DNA from: a virus
Reading direction: 5' to 3' (one strand)
IMG/VR virus record: IMGVR_UViG_3300031857_001375
Location: 1 to 24,015 of that record
Length of the DNA: 24,015 bases
Shown here: positions 18,971-24,015 of the stretch, one piece after another
How the letters are laid out: each line of letters starts with the position of its first letter
Position numbering within the stretch: position 1 is the first letter of the stretch
The notes under the pieces: model-generated
Told to the model about the DNA's origin: nothing
Seen by the model: the letters and a program-made list of their open reading frames with translations, nothing else
The model's database searches: none
Program-made: the position numbers and the translations under genes

Positions 18971-19843
18971 TCAGAACTTAAAGCCCGCGCCAACTACGCC
19001 TACGGGAGCGTAAGCAGTGCCGTTCACACCAGATCCCTTGGTCGGAAACTTGATGTCAGCGAACAGGACGAAGCTATCACTCACACGACCTTCGATACCA
19101 GCCACGAATACGGCCTGGCTGCTTTGACCAACGGTCGACTGGAAGTTGGAACCGGTACCATTTACCAGCGGGAACTGACCACCACCACCGAAGTAGAGGT
19201 TGGCTTTGCTCACCTTGCTACCGTCAGCTAGAGTTGCCGAGGCAATCGACTTGTCGTAGGTGGCCAGGATACCAGCGCCAGCGCCGATTTGACCGGCAGG
19301 GGAACCTGCGAAGTTGAAGTAGGGGCGAGCCGAGATTTCGCCGCCGAGGGCGTTAGCCATGGGGAAACGACCCTGAATAGTGGCACCGCCAATCGTGCGG
19401 TTTTTGGTATAACCGTTGCCATCGACGCCTTGACGGGTCAGGGTCAAACCAGCGCCAAGATAGGAGCCAACATTCTTGGCTTTGCGCTCAGCTTTCAGTT
19501 CGATGGCGGCAACTCGGGCTTGAGTACCGTTCCACTTAGCAGCTTGCTCTTTCAGAGCAGCAGCGAGTTGAGCATCTTTGGCATCTTGGAAATCGCTAAT
19601 GCGATCCACGCAAGAGTTCACCAGGGCAGCCAGTTCAGCACGAGAAGCGGGTTGACCAGCCTTGAAGGTGCCGTTAGGGTAACCGGCAACGCAACCGTAG
19701 CGAGAAACCAGATTGCTAATTGCCTGGTAGCTCCACTCAGTTGGCTGCACATCTTTCAGTTGCGACACGGAGGTCACTTGGGCTGAAGCGGGAACCGCAA
19801 GGGAGACGGTAGCGACGCTAGCAGCAAGGATAGTTTTAAGCAT
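18971..19843 (-). CDS. SLH-domain outer-membrane protein (small cyanobacterial-porin-like)
   Basis: 290 residues. Signal peptide MLKTILAASVATVSLAVPAS, cleavage after ASA (about 21). Residues 22-78 form one SLH domain (SVSQLKDVQPTEWSYQAISN, GCVAGYPNGTFKAGQPASRA), which in cyanobacterial porins binds peptidoglycan-linked polymer. A short coiled-coil spacer follows (80-120), then Gly- and aromatic-rich alternating strands ending GVVGAGFKF, the C-terminal Phe typical of outer-membrane barrels. At 290 residues it is much shorter than host porins (about 500), so the barrel is small. It sits inside the tRNA array, 49 bases after tRNA-Gly. A virus-carried envelope protein is inferred. Confidence 0.85.
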   Translation of the reverse strand: MLKTILAASVATVSLAVPASAQVTSVSQLKDVQPTEWSYQAISNLVSRYGCVAGYPNGTFKAGQPASRAELAALVNSCVDRISDFQDAKDAQLAAALKEQAAKWNGTQARVAAIELKAERKAKNVGSYLGAGLTLTRQGVDGNGYTKNRTIGGATIQGRFPMANALGGEISARPYFNFAGSPAGQIGAGAGILATYDKSIASATLADGSKVSKANLYFGGGGQFPLVNGTGSNFQSTVGQSSQAVFVAGIEGRVSDSFVLFADIKFPTKGSGVNGTAYAPVGVVGAGFKF

Positions 19844-19891
19844 TCTTTATTCAGAACCTGTACAGATTGCCCGATTAGAGTATTCGGGCGA

Positions 19892-19963
19892 AGCGAACGA
19901 TCGGACTTGAACCGACGACATCTAACTTGGAAGGATAGCGTTCTACCACTGAACTACGTTCGC
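19892..19963 (-). tRNA. tRNA-Gly(TCC)
   Basis: Acceptor GCGAACG/CGTTCGC, loop CTTCCAA, T-arm TCGG-TTCAAGT-CCGA, discriminator T. Confidence 0.93.
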
Positions 19964-19967
19964 AAGG

Positions 19968-20040
19968 AGCCCCAAGTCAGATTCGAACTGACGACCGCTC
20001 GCTTACAAGGCGAGTGCTCTGGCCACTGAGCTACAAGGGC
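19968..20040 (-). tRNA. tRNA-Thr(TGT)
   Basis: Loop CTTGTAA on CTCGC/GCGAG-type stem, T-arm GTCAG-TTCGAAT-CTGAC. Acceptor GCCCTTG/TTGGGGC contains a T.T mismatch and wobble pairs. Confidence 0.88.
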
Positions 20041-20044
20041 GGAA

Positions 20045-20063
20045 GAAAAGGTGCTTTCGCACC
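20045..20063 (-). terminator. Intrinsic terminator after the RlpA-like gene
   Basis: GGTGC-GAAA-GCACC followed by TTTTCTT, between the RlpA-like stop and tRNA-Thr. Confidence 0.75.
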
Positions 20064-20092
20064 TAGCATAGTCACAAGCGAAGTTCGTAAAC

Positions 20093-20461
20093 TTAGGCTC
20101 GCGAGTAACACACGTTAATGTGGCCACGGCCAGGATTTGCCAGCGCCTGGAAAGCAGCGTAGGAGAGATCAAGGTCTCGCCCAGCCACGAATGGGCCACG
20201 ATCGTTGATTCGCACGACGACCGAACGGCCCCCGTGAGTTACTCGAAGTCGGGTTCCGAACGGAAGATTACGGTGTGCCGCTGTCAAGGCATAGGTGTTA
20301 AACCGTTCTCCGCTCGCTGTAGTTTGACCGTGATAGCCGTCACCTACCCCGTAATAGCTGGCGCCAGAGCATGACGAAGCTAGAGAAGGCGACGGAGCCA
20401 GGAAAGTCATTCCGGCAACGGCGGCCAAACCAAACAAACCCTTCAGTTTCGAAACAAGCAT
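20093..20461 (-). CDS. RlpA-like double-psi beta-barrel secreted protein
   Basis: 122 residues. [20 protein letters not shown] to about residue 30 is a signal peptide. The rest is one RlpA DPBB domain: [40 protein letters not shown] and [20 protein letters not shown], including the acidic residue of RINDRGPF used by RlpA lytic transglycosylases. No SPOR domain. It would act on peptidoglycan in the periplasm; a role in lysis or wall remodelling during infection is inferred. It has its own promoter, a long structured leader and its own terminator, so it is regulated apart from the tRNAs. Confidence 0.88.
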   Translation of the reverse strand: MLVSKLKGLFGLAAVAGMTFLAPSPSLASSCSGASYYGVGDGYHGQTTASGERFNTYALTAAHRNLPFGTRLRVTHGGRSVVVRINDRGPFVAGRDLDLSYAAFQALANPGRGHINVCYSRA

Positions 20462-20619
20462 TTAATTAGATAGAAATCAACATCCACCTCGCAAAGTGTG
20501 GGTCCGTGTTTCAACGGCACTTGTGGGTGGCTCTAGGAGTTTAAGGAATGACTGCATTCCCGAGTTGCTCCCCGCAGTGTATCGTGGGGCCGACCTCATA
20601 AATCGGTGTTAAAAGCAAC
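20462..20619 (-). promoter_or_regulatory. Long structured 5' leader of the RlpA-like gene
   Basis: About 158 bases between the predicted start site and the ATG. It holds a stacked fold at 20530-20484 (CCACC/GGTGG, CAAGTG/CACTTTG, CCGT/ACGG) and a perfect hairpin GGAATG-CAGT-CATTCC (20560-20545). No known riboswitch class is recognised. Confidence 0.5.
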
Positions 20620-20625
20620 GCCGCT

Positions 20626-20658
20626 ATTATAACGGAAAAAGGGAGGCGTAAACCTCCC
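20626..20658 (-). promoter_or_regulatory. Terminator of the right tRNA block plus promoter of the RlpA-like gene
   Basis: GGGAGG-TTTACG-CCTCCC followed by TTTTT (20658-20636) is an intrinsic terminator. TATAAT (20631-20626) follows directly. TTTACG in the hairpin loop lies 15 bp upstream of the -10, similar to cassette E. Confidence 0.75.
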
Positions 20659-20777
20659 CGTGCGCTCAGAGTGCGTTGCTCAAACGGCAACAGCAGTCCT
20701 GCGGAATGAAACGATGTTGTTGAGATTTATTCTCACTTCACCCTGCACGGTCGATAACCAGTTTACCCCCGTAAAAT
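20659..20777. other. Intergenic spacer without a clear gene
   Basis: Between the terminator and the tRNA remnant. It contains GCTCAGAGTGCG and CAACGGCAACAG-type short inverted elements but no supported ORF or tRNA. Confidence 0.4.
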
Positions 20778-20846
20778 GGAGGTAAGGCGATTCGAACGCC
20801 TGTGTCGCACAGAGCGCCCCAGTTTATAGTCTTGTGAGAGGACTTT
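20778..20846 (-). pseudogene. tRNA remnant (3' half only)
   Basis: T-arm AGGCG-TTCGAAT-CGCCT and acceptor strand TACCTCC with discriminator A are intact, but no complementary GGAGGTA 5' strand, D-arm or 7-base anticodon loop can be fitted upstream. A CTGTG-CGA-CACAG hairpin occupies the anticodon region. The 5' limit is uncertain. Confidence 0.45.
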
Positions 20847-20860
20847 GCCCCGAAGGACAA

Positions 20861-20932
20861 TGGGCGATACTGGACTTGAACCAGTGACTTCTTCCGTGTC
20901 AAGGAAGTACTCTACCGCTGAGTTAATCGCCC
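20861..20932 (-). tRNA. tRNA-Val(GAC)
   Basis: Acceptor GGGCGAT/ATCGCCC, loop TTGACAC, T-arm ACTGG-TTCAAGT-CCAGT, discriminator A. Confidence 0.93.
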
Positions 20933-20935
20933 TGG

Positions 20936-21024
20936 CGGAAGGGGAGGGATTTGAACCCTCGGAGCCGGTTTCCCGACTCGGCAGTTTAGCAAACTGCTGC
21001 CTTAAACCACTCGGCCACCCTTCC
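20936..21024 (-). tRNA. tRNA-Ser(GCT)
   Basis: Acceptor GGAAGGG/CCCTTCC, anticodon stem CAGTT/AACTG with loop TGCTAAA-type GCT anticodon, long variable arm GTCGGGAAACCGGC, T-arm GAGGG-TTCAAAT-CCCTC. Confidence 0.93.
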
Positions 21025-21044
21025 AAATTTGCTCTCGCGAGCAA

Positions 21045-21118
21045 CGCCTCCTGTAGGATTCGAACCCACAACCCTCTGATCCGAAGTCAGATGCTCTAGT
21101 CCGTTGAGCTAAGAAGGC
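21045..21118 (-). tRNA. tRNA-Arg(TCG)
   Basis: Acceptor GCCTTCT/AGGAGGC, loop CTTCGGA on TCTGA/TCAGA, T-arm TGTGG-GTTCGAA-TCCTACA region, discriminator G. Confidence 0.92.
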
Positions 21119-21122
21119 AAAG

Positions 21123-21194
21123 TAAGAGATGGTGGATTTGAACCACCGACAACAGGGGTATGAGTCCTGCGCTCTACCACTGAGCTAATCTCTC
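21123..21194 (-). tRNA. tRNA with CAT anticodon (elongator Met or Ile-CAU)
   Basis: Acceptor GAGAGAT/ATCTCTT (G.T first pair), loop CTCATAC, T-arm GGTGG-TTCAAAT-CCACC. Confidence 0.88.
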
Positions 21195-21212
21195 AAATTC
21201 CCTTTCGGGAAA

Positions 21213-21293
21213 TGCCCCCAGTCGGACTTGAACCGACAAACCTTTCGGCGGCTGATTTTGAATCAGCTGTGTTTACCATTTCACCACAAGGGC
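21213..21293 (-). tRNA. tRNA-Leu(CAA)
   Basis: Acceptor GCCCTTG/TGGGGGC, anticodon arm GCTGA-TTCAAAA-TCAGC, class II variable arm, T-arm GTCGG-TTCAAGT-CCGAC. Confidence 0.93.
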
Positions 21294-21297
21294 AAGG

Positions 21298-21369
21298 CAC
21301 CCTCGGCAGGATTTGAACCTGCGGCTAACCGCTTAGAAGGCGGATGCTCTTCCACTGAGCTACGAGGGC
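21298..21369 (-). tRNA. tRNA-Arg(TCT)
   Basis: Acceptor GCCCTCG/CGAGGGT, loop CTTCTAA on CCGC/GCGG, T-arm GCAGG-TTCAAAT-CCTGC. Confidence 0.93.
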
Positions 21370-21372
21370 AAA

Positions 21373-21446
21373 CGCTCTCTGTAGGATTCGAACCTACGAC
21401 CTTCTGATCCGTAGTCAGACGCTCTAATCCGCTGAGCTAAGAGAGC
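21373..21446 (-). tRNA. tRNA-Arg(ACG)
   Basis: Acceptor GCTCTCT/AGAGAGC, loop CTACGGA on TCTGA/TCAGA, T-arm GTAGG-TTCGAAT-CCTAC. A34 would need host deamination to inosine. Confidence 0.93.
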
Positions 21447-21450
21447 ATGG

Positions 21451-21521
21451 CACCGAAACAAGGGCTTGAACCTTGGATAACAGTTTTGGAGACTGTCGTG
21501 TTACCACTACACTATTTCGGC
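21451..21521 (-). tRNA. tRNA-Trp(CCA)
   Basis: Acceptor GCCGAAA/TTTCGGT, anticodon arm ACAGT-CTCCAAA-ACTGT, T-arm CAAGG-TTCAAGC-CCTTG. Confidence 0.92.
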
Positions 21522-21541
21522 AAAGTTGCCCGTCAGGGCAA

Positions 21542-21615
21542 TGTCCGTGAGAGGACTCGAACCTCCAACAACTACCACCTCAAAGTAGCGCGTCTGCCAA
21601 TTGCGCCACACGGAC
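21542..21615 (-). tRNA. tRNA-Leu(GAG) with a short variable loop
   Basis: Acceptor GTCCGTG/CACGGAC, anticodon arm CTACT-TTGAGGT-GGTAG as in bacterial Leu(GAG), T-arm GGAGG-TTCGAGT-CCTCT. The variable region is only TTGTT, not the long arm normal for Leu. Confidence 0.88.
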
Positions 21616-21620
21616 ATTGG

Positions 21621-21692
21621 TTCTGGAGCTAGGACTCGAACCCAGGAATGGCGGGACCAAAACCCGCTGCCTTACCACTTGGCTACTCCAGA
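21621..21692 (-). tRNA. tRNA-Gln(TTG)
   Basis: Acceptor TCTGGAG/CTCCAGA with the U1-A72 pair typical of Gln, loop TTTTGGT, T-arm CTGGG-TTCGAGT-CCTAG. Confidence 0.93.
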
Positions 21693-21711
21693 TTACTTGG
21701 CACGAGGCCAA

Positions 21712-21783
21712 AGTTTCGGGTCGGAATCGAACCGACGCATGAAGATTTTGCAGACCTTCGCCTTACCACTTGGCTACCGAAAC
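21712..21783 (-). tRNA. tRNA-Cys(GCA)
   Basis: Acceptor GTTTCGG/CCGAAAC, loop CTGCAAA, T-arm GTCGG-TTCGATT-CCGAC, discriminator T (U73 is the Cys identity base). Confidence 0.93.
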
Positions 21784-21785
21784 GG

Positions 21786-21858
21786 GGTGGTCGATGAGAT
21801 TTGAACTCACATGAACCAGATCCACAATCTGGCGCATTAACCATTATGCTACGACCAC
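21786..21858 (-). tRNA. tRNA-His(GTG)
   Basis: Acceptor GTGGTCG/CGACCAC with C73, loop TTGTGGA, T-arm TGAG-TTCAAAT-CTCA. The base before position 1 is T, where bacterial His tRNAs normally encode G-1. Confidence 0.9.
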
Positions 21859-21860
21859 AG

Positions 21861-21945
21861 CGGAGAGGGTGGGATTCGAACCCACGGAGGCTTTCACCTC
21901 GCTAGTTTTCAAGACTAGAGCCATCAACCACTCGACCACCTCTCC
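21861..21945 (-). tRNA. tRNA-Ser(TGA)
   Basis: Acceptor GGAGAGG/CCTCTCC, anticodon arm CTAGT-CTTGAAA-ACTAG, long variable arm GAGGTGAAAGCCTC, T-arm GTGGG-TTCGAAT-CCCAC. Confidence 0.94.
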
Positions 21946-21949
21946 AAGG

Positions 21950-22021
21950 AGCGGATGAAGGGATTTGAACCCTCGACTTTCTCCTTGGCAAGGAGATGCT
22001 CTACCGCTGAGCTACATCCGC
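21950..22021 (-). tRNA. tRNA-Gly(GCC)
   Basis: Acceptor GCGGATG/CATCCGC, anticodon arm TCTCC-TTGCCAA-GGAGA, T-arm GAGGG-TTCAAAT-CCCTT. Confidence 0.94.
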
Positions 22022-22041
22022 GAACGTTCCCGAAGGAACGA

Positions 22042-22114
22042 TGGAGAATAGGAGACTCGAACTCCTGACATCCTGCTTGCAAAGCAGGCGCTCTACCAAC
22101 TGAGCTAATTCCCC
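22042..22114 (-). tRNA. tRNA-Ala(TGC)
   Basis: Acceptor GGGGAAT/ATTCTCC including a G3.T70 wobble (the Ala identity pair), anticodon arm CTGCT-TTGCAAG-CAGG region, T-arm CAGGAG-TTCGAGT-CTCCT. Confidence 0.93.
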
Positions 22115-22253
22115 AAGCAGGGCGAGAGTGTTCACCTACGATCACCTTAACAGTGCGTCTACGGTGTGACTTAGGGGACTCTTCATTTAATGCAACATTC
22201 CTCGTTGCACCCTCTTTGGCCTCCTTCCTGGCTATCTGCCAGACGAGTACCAA
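22115..22253 (-). other. 139-base spacer with hairpins
   Basis: Hairpins CTGGC-AGATA-GCCAG and TGCAAC-GAGGAAT-GTTGCA are visible on the minus strand. An open frame runs through it into tRNA-Ala and is not convincing as a gene. Confidence 0.4.
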
Positions 22254-22325
22254 AGCCATCACTGAGGTTTGAACTCAGGACCTCCATCTTACCAAGATGG
22301 CGCACTACCACTGTGCTATGACGGC
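22254..22325 (-). tRNA. tRNA-Thr(GGT)
   Basis: Acceptor GCCGTCA/TGATGGC, anticodon arm CCATC-TTGGTAA-GATGG, T-arm CTGAG-TTCAAAC-CTCAG. Confidence 0.93.
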
Positions 22326-22330
22326 GAAAG

Positions 22331-22412
22331 TGGGAAAGACTGGATTTGAACCAGTGAAGGCAGAGCCAAAGGTTTTACAGACCTCCTCCTTTAACCACTC
22401 GGACACTTTCCC
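22331..22412 (-). tRNA. tRNA-Tyr(GTA)
   Basis: Acceptor GGGAAAG/CTTTCCC, anticodon GTA in CTGTAAA, long variable arm, T-arm ACTGG-TTCAAAT-CCAGT. Confidence 0.93.
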
Positions 22413-22667
22413 AAAATCCCCTTGCGGGGGGATTTGACGGTCTCTGCAGAGTAGATTGTCAGTTCAACACCTTCAATCACCGTCGTTTGCCCAGTTACCA
22501 GCTGGGCGGTGTAGCATTCAGTAACCCGGAAATGCCAGAGGGGACCACTCGTATCAGGTCATTAGCCTCCCTTATGCCTCAGGAGTTTGGCGCACGGCAT
22601 AACTCTCCGTACCGGAGTTGCACTTTTTGGTCAAGGTAGCAAATATCTCCTTGTTGCCCGAAGGCAA
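22413..22667 (-). other. 255-base spacer, hairpin-rich
   Basis: Contains AAATCCCC...GGGGATTT (22435-22414), a nested fold ACCG-CCCAG-CTGGTAA-CTGGG-...-CGGT, CTCCG-GTA-CGGAG, and a UUCG hairpin TTGCC-TTCG-GGCAA (22667-22654). A frame without a start codon (VTECYTAQLVTGQTTVIEGV...) is visible; I do not call it. Confidence 0.4.
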
Positions 22668-22741
<74 letters not shown>

Positions 22742-22753
22742 TGATGGCCCCAT

Positions 22754-22936
22754 TTAACACGTGAAACGCTTCAAGAACGCACAGAGGTGGGGGCTCGTGG
22801 CTTCCAGCAGGGCTCGCATATTGGCCGGTAAGAGTGTTTCATCCAGCAGCACCAACGGCAAGACAGCCCTCAAGAAAGCACCACACATTAACGACTGTAT
22901 GAGTGGCCGTGTCGGGAACTTAACGACGTATTCCAT
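22754..22936 (-). CDS. Possible 60-residue protein, doubtful
   Basis: MEYVVKFPTRPLIQSLMCGA then FLRAVLPLVLLDETLLPANM and a Cys-containing tail. The ATG has CGGAG five bases upstream. It is hydrophobic in the middle (possible membrane helix) and lies alone in a long spacer between tRNAs. There is no family match I know, so it may be chance. Confidence 0.3.
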   Translation of the reverse strand: MEYVVKFPTRPLIQSLMCGAFLRAVLPLVLLDETLLPANMRALLEATSPHLCAFLKRFTC

Positions 22937-23457
22937 ACGACTCCGGTGTCTAGAACGGAGGGTGCTTCGTTCTCCCTAGGGCGATCAAAGAACGCGGGAC
23001 GGTGATTGCAGACCGCAGCCCGATGCTATGCCCGGACATTTCCGGACCACGCAGAGCGGGAACGAGGCAGGTGTCTCTACGTTGTACGTTCCACAAGTGT
23101 CACCAACTCTGTCGTACGTTCCACAAGTGTCACCGACAGTTCAACTCCTTTTACTTTCCTTACCTCGGCAGGGTGCCGCTACCTCCCTTGTTGCGGCGTG
23201 TGTGTACGTTTCGTACATCTGGGTACGTTACTAGACCCAGGATACTGCTTACTGTACCCGCATCAAGTCGTGAGTGTCGTTAACGCTTGAGCATGGAATG
23301 GGAGTTCACCCATTCATAACCTATTTGGGAGCCTGAACTATGACTCTTACAGACCGTTTGGCATTTTTCTCGCTCCCAGACTACGCAAACTGCCAAATGG
23401 CATCCGGGCACAAGCCTACTCCCCCCTCGTCTAGTAGGCATCGCATGGACGAGGGAA
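22937..23457 (-). other. About 520-base non-coding region with direct repeats and hairpins
   Basis: A 21-base direct repeat (23084-23104 and 23114-23134) with 30-base period and further GTACGTT motifs (23205, 23223) lie beside hairpins at 23032-23045, 23203-23217, 23219-23240 and 23296-23315. No supported ORF on the minus strand. It may be a structured RNA or a binding-site cluster. Confidence 0.45.
23084..23134. repeat. Two tandem copies of a 21-base motif
   Basis: GTACGTTCCACAAGTGTCAC plus C occurs identically at 23084-23104 and 23114-23134, separated by 9 bases. Confidence 0.85.
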
Positions 23458-23529
23458 CTGGCCCGGCAGGGATCGAACCTGCGACAACTTGATTAACAGT
23501 CAAGCGTTCTACCGCTGAACTACAGGCCA
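23458..23529 (-). tRNA. tRNA-Asn(GTT)
   Basis: Acceptor TGGCCTG/CGGGCCA (U1-A72), anticodon arm CTTGA-CTGTTAA-TCAAG, T-arm GCAGG-TTCGATC-CCTGC, discriminator G. Confidence 0.93.
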
Positions 23530-23530
23530 T

Positions 23531-23607
23531 TGGTGGCGGAGGCAGGATTCGAACCTGCGACCTCCAGGTTATGAGCCTGGCGAGCTACCGGACTGCTCTA
23601 CTCCACG
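23531..23607 (-). tRNA. Initiator tRNA-fMet(CAT), CCA encoded
   Basis: C1xC72 mismatch, D-loop AGCAGTCCGGTAGCTCG typical of initiators, loop CTCATAA, T-arm GCAGG-TTCGAAT-CCTGC and an encoded CCA end. The anticodon stem is CCAGG/CCTGG, so the usual three G-C pairs are A-U, G-C, G-C. Confidence 0.9.
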
Positions 23608-23717
23608 ATGAAGCCCCTGGTAGAAGTAACCGTTGCCAGCTGGACGCACTTACTCCTGATTTTTACAACGTTAAAGACCCCAGAGGTAGCGGCCTGCGGT
23701 TGTGCCCCGAAGGGCAA

Positions 23718-23791
23718 TGGGAACTGACGGATTTGAACCATCGACACCACGGGCTTCAACCGTGTGCTCTACCAATCTGAGCTAAGTCCCC
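23718..23791 (-). tRNA. tRNA-Phe(GAA)
   Basis: Acceptor GGGGACT/AGTTCCC, anticodon arm CACGG-TTGAAGC-CCGTG, T-arm GATGG-TTCAAAT-CCGTC. Confidence 0.93.
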
Positions 23792-23795
23792 GAGG

Positions 23796-23867
23796 TGGAA
23801 CCGACAAGACTTGAACTTGTGACCGCTCGGTTATCAGCCGAGTGCTCTACCACTGAGCTACGGTTCC
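23796..23867 (-). tRNA. tRNA-Ile(GAT)
   Basis: Acceptor GGAACCG/CGGTTCC, anticodon arm CTCGG-CTGATAA-CCGAG, T-arm ACAAG-TTCAAGT-CTTGT. Confidence 0.94.
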
Positions 23868-23898
23868 GTAGGTTAACTCCCTCCCTGGGAGTTACCAA

Positions 23899-23970
23899 CG
23901 ACCCTAACGGGATTTGAACCCGTGATACCACCGTGACAAGGTAGCGTGATCACCACTTCACTATAGGGTC
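23899..23970 (-). tRNA. tRNA-Asp(GTC)
   Basis: Acceptor GACCCTA/TAGGGTC, anticodon arm CTACC-TTGTCAC-GGTGG, T-arm ACGGG-TTCAAAT-CCCGT, discriminator G73. Confidence 0.93.
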
Positions 23971-23992
23971 AAGACGAGGTTTGTAACCTCTA

Positions 23993-24015
23993 TGGGTCGT
24001 CTGAGATTCGAACTC
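23993..24015 (-). tRNA. Partial tRNA at the right edge, probably Lys
   Basis: Only the T-loop TTCGAAT, half of the T stem and acceptor strand ACGACCC with A73 are inside the window. An acceptor GGGTCGT/ACGACCC equals that of E. coli tRNA-Lys, hence the guess. Confidence 0.6.

Noticed and set aside
20845-21632. Plus-strand frames with GLEPVTSS- and RIRTHNPL-like segments
   Set aside because: These are the familiar false proteins obtained by translating the antisense of tRNA T-arms.
21924-22262. 112-codon minus-strand frame
   Set aside because: It runs through three tRNA genes; only its first 45 codons fall in a spacer.
22435-22600. Minus-strand frame TECYTAQLVTGQTTVIEGVE...
   Set aside because: Reads like a protein but has no usable start codon and ends inside tRNA-Tyr; kept only as a low-interest observation.
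22413-22667. Group I intron inside a tRNA
   Set aside because: The tRNAs on both sides are complete, so nothing is interrupted.
23084-23134. Possible CRISPR array from the direct repeat
   Set aside because: Only two copies with a 9-base gap and no spacers of regular length.
23002-23290. Three overlapping plus-strand frames of 68-94 codons
   Set aside because: They cover the same bases in different frames, have low-complexity composition caused by the tandem repeat, and oppose the direction of all other genes.

Overview
The window reads as part of the genome of a large virus (or virus-like replicon) of a cyanobacterium. Every supported gene and every tRNA lies on the minus strand. Most proteins are under 100 residues and overlap end to end through ATGA, GTGA or TGATG junctions. 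The recognisable proteins are phage-style nucleic-acid enzymes: a 5' nuclease, an end-healing kinase and phosphatase, a T4 Rnl1-type RNA ligase and a DUF932 protein. The cyanobacterial link comes from a SLH-domain outer-membrane protein, a TIGR03792-type protein, the PPPEL..QW small-protein family, and several small proteins I recall from cyanophages. A cyanobacterial plasmid is not fully excluded, because no structural or replication-core gene is in view.

Layout, read on + coordinates (transcription runs from high to low). 1-5,400: small unknown genes plus the block small membrane protein > NMNAT-like nucleotidyltransferase, then polynucleotide kinase > calcineurin-type phosphatase > 5' nuclease. 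5,400-8,340: an AT-rich island (one sampled line 33% GC, against 48% in a line from the ligase gene) of about 15 tiny coupled ORFs, most starting ATGACT. One of them is a free-standing EF-Ts N-terminal UBA domain. 8,342-9,690: a primase-like protein and small genes. 9,738-9,987: three tRNAs. 10,015-18,670: small phage genes, a truncated prohibitin-like membrane protein, DUF932, a secreted Cys-rich protein, a second phosphoesterase and the RNA ligase. 18,682-24,015: a large tRNA array interrupted by a SLH outer-membrane protein and an RlpA-like secreted protein. I count 29 complete tRNAs for 18 amino acids, a partial Lys-like tRNA at the right edge, one aberrant tRNA-like fold and one tRNA remnant. 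No Glu tRNA is seen.

The strongest regulatory signal is a dispersed cassette of about 75 bp found nine times between genes. It consists of a palindrome CGGTTAACCG, a GC hairpin with a short T-tract, a -35-like TTTNNN, exactly 17 bp, TATAGT or a variant, and in eight copies exactly 6 bp before the ATG. It therefore looks like a terminator fused to a promoter for a leaderless mRNA. In several copies the upstream gene's stop codon sits inside or against the cassette.

Taken together, the RNA kinase, phosphatase and ligase, the near-complete tRNA set with an initiator tRNA, and the EF-Ts UBA fragment suggest a translation-takeover and tRNA-maintenance programme. This is inference from gene content.
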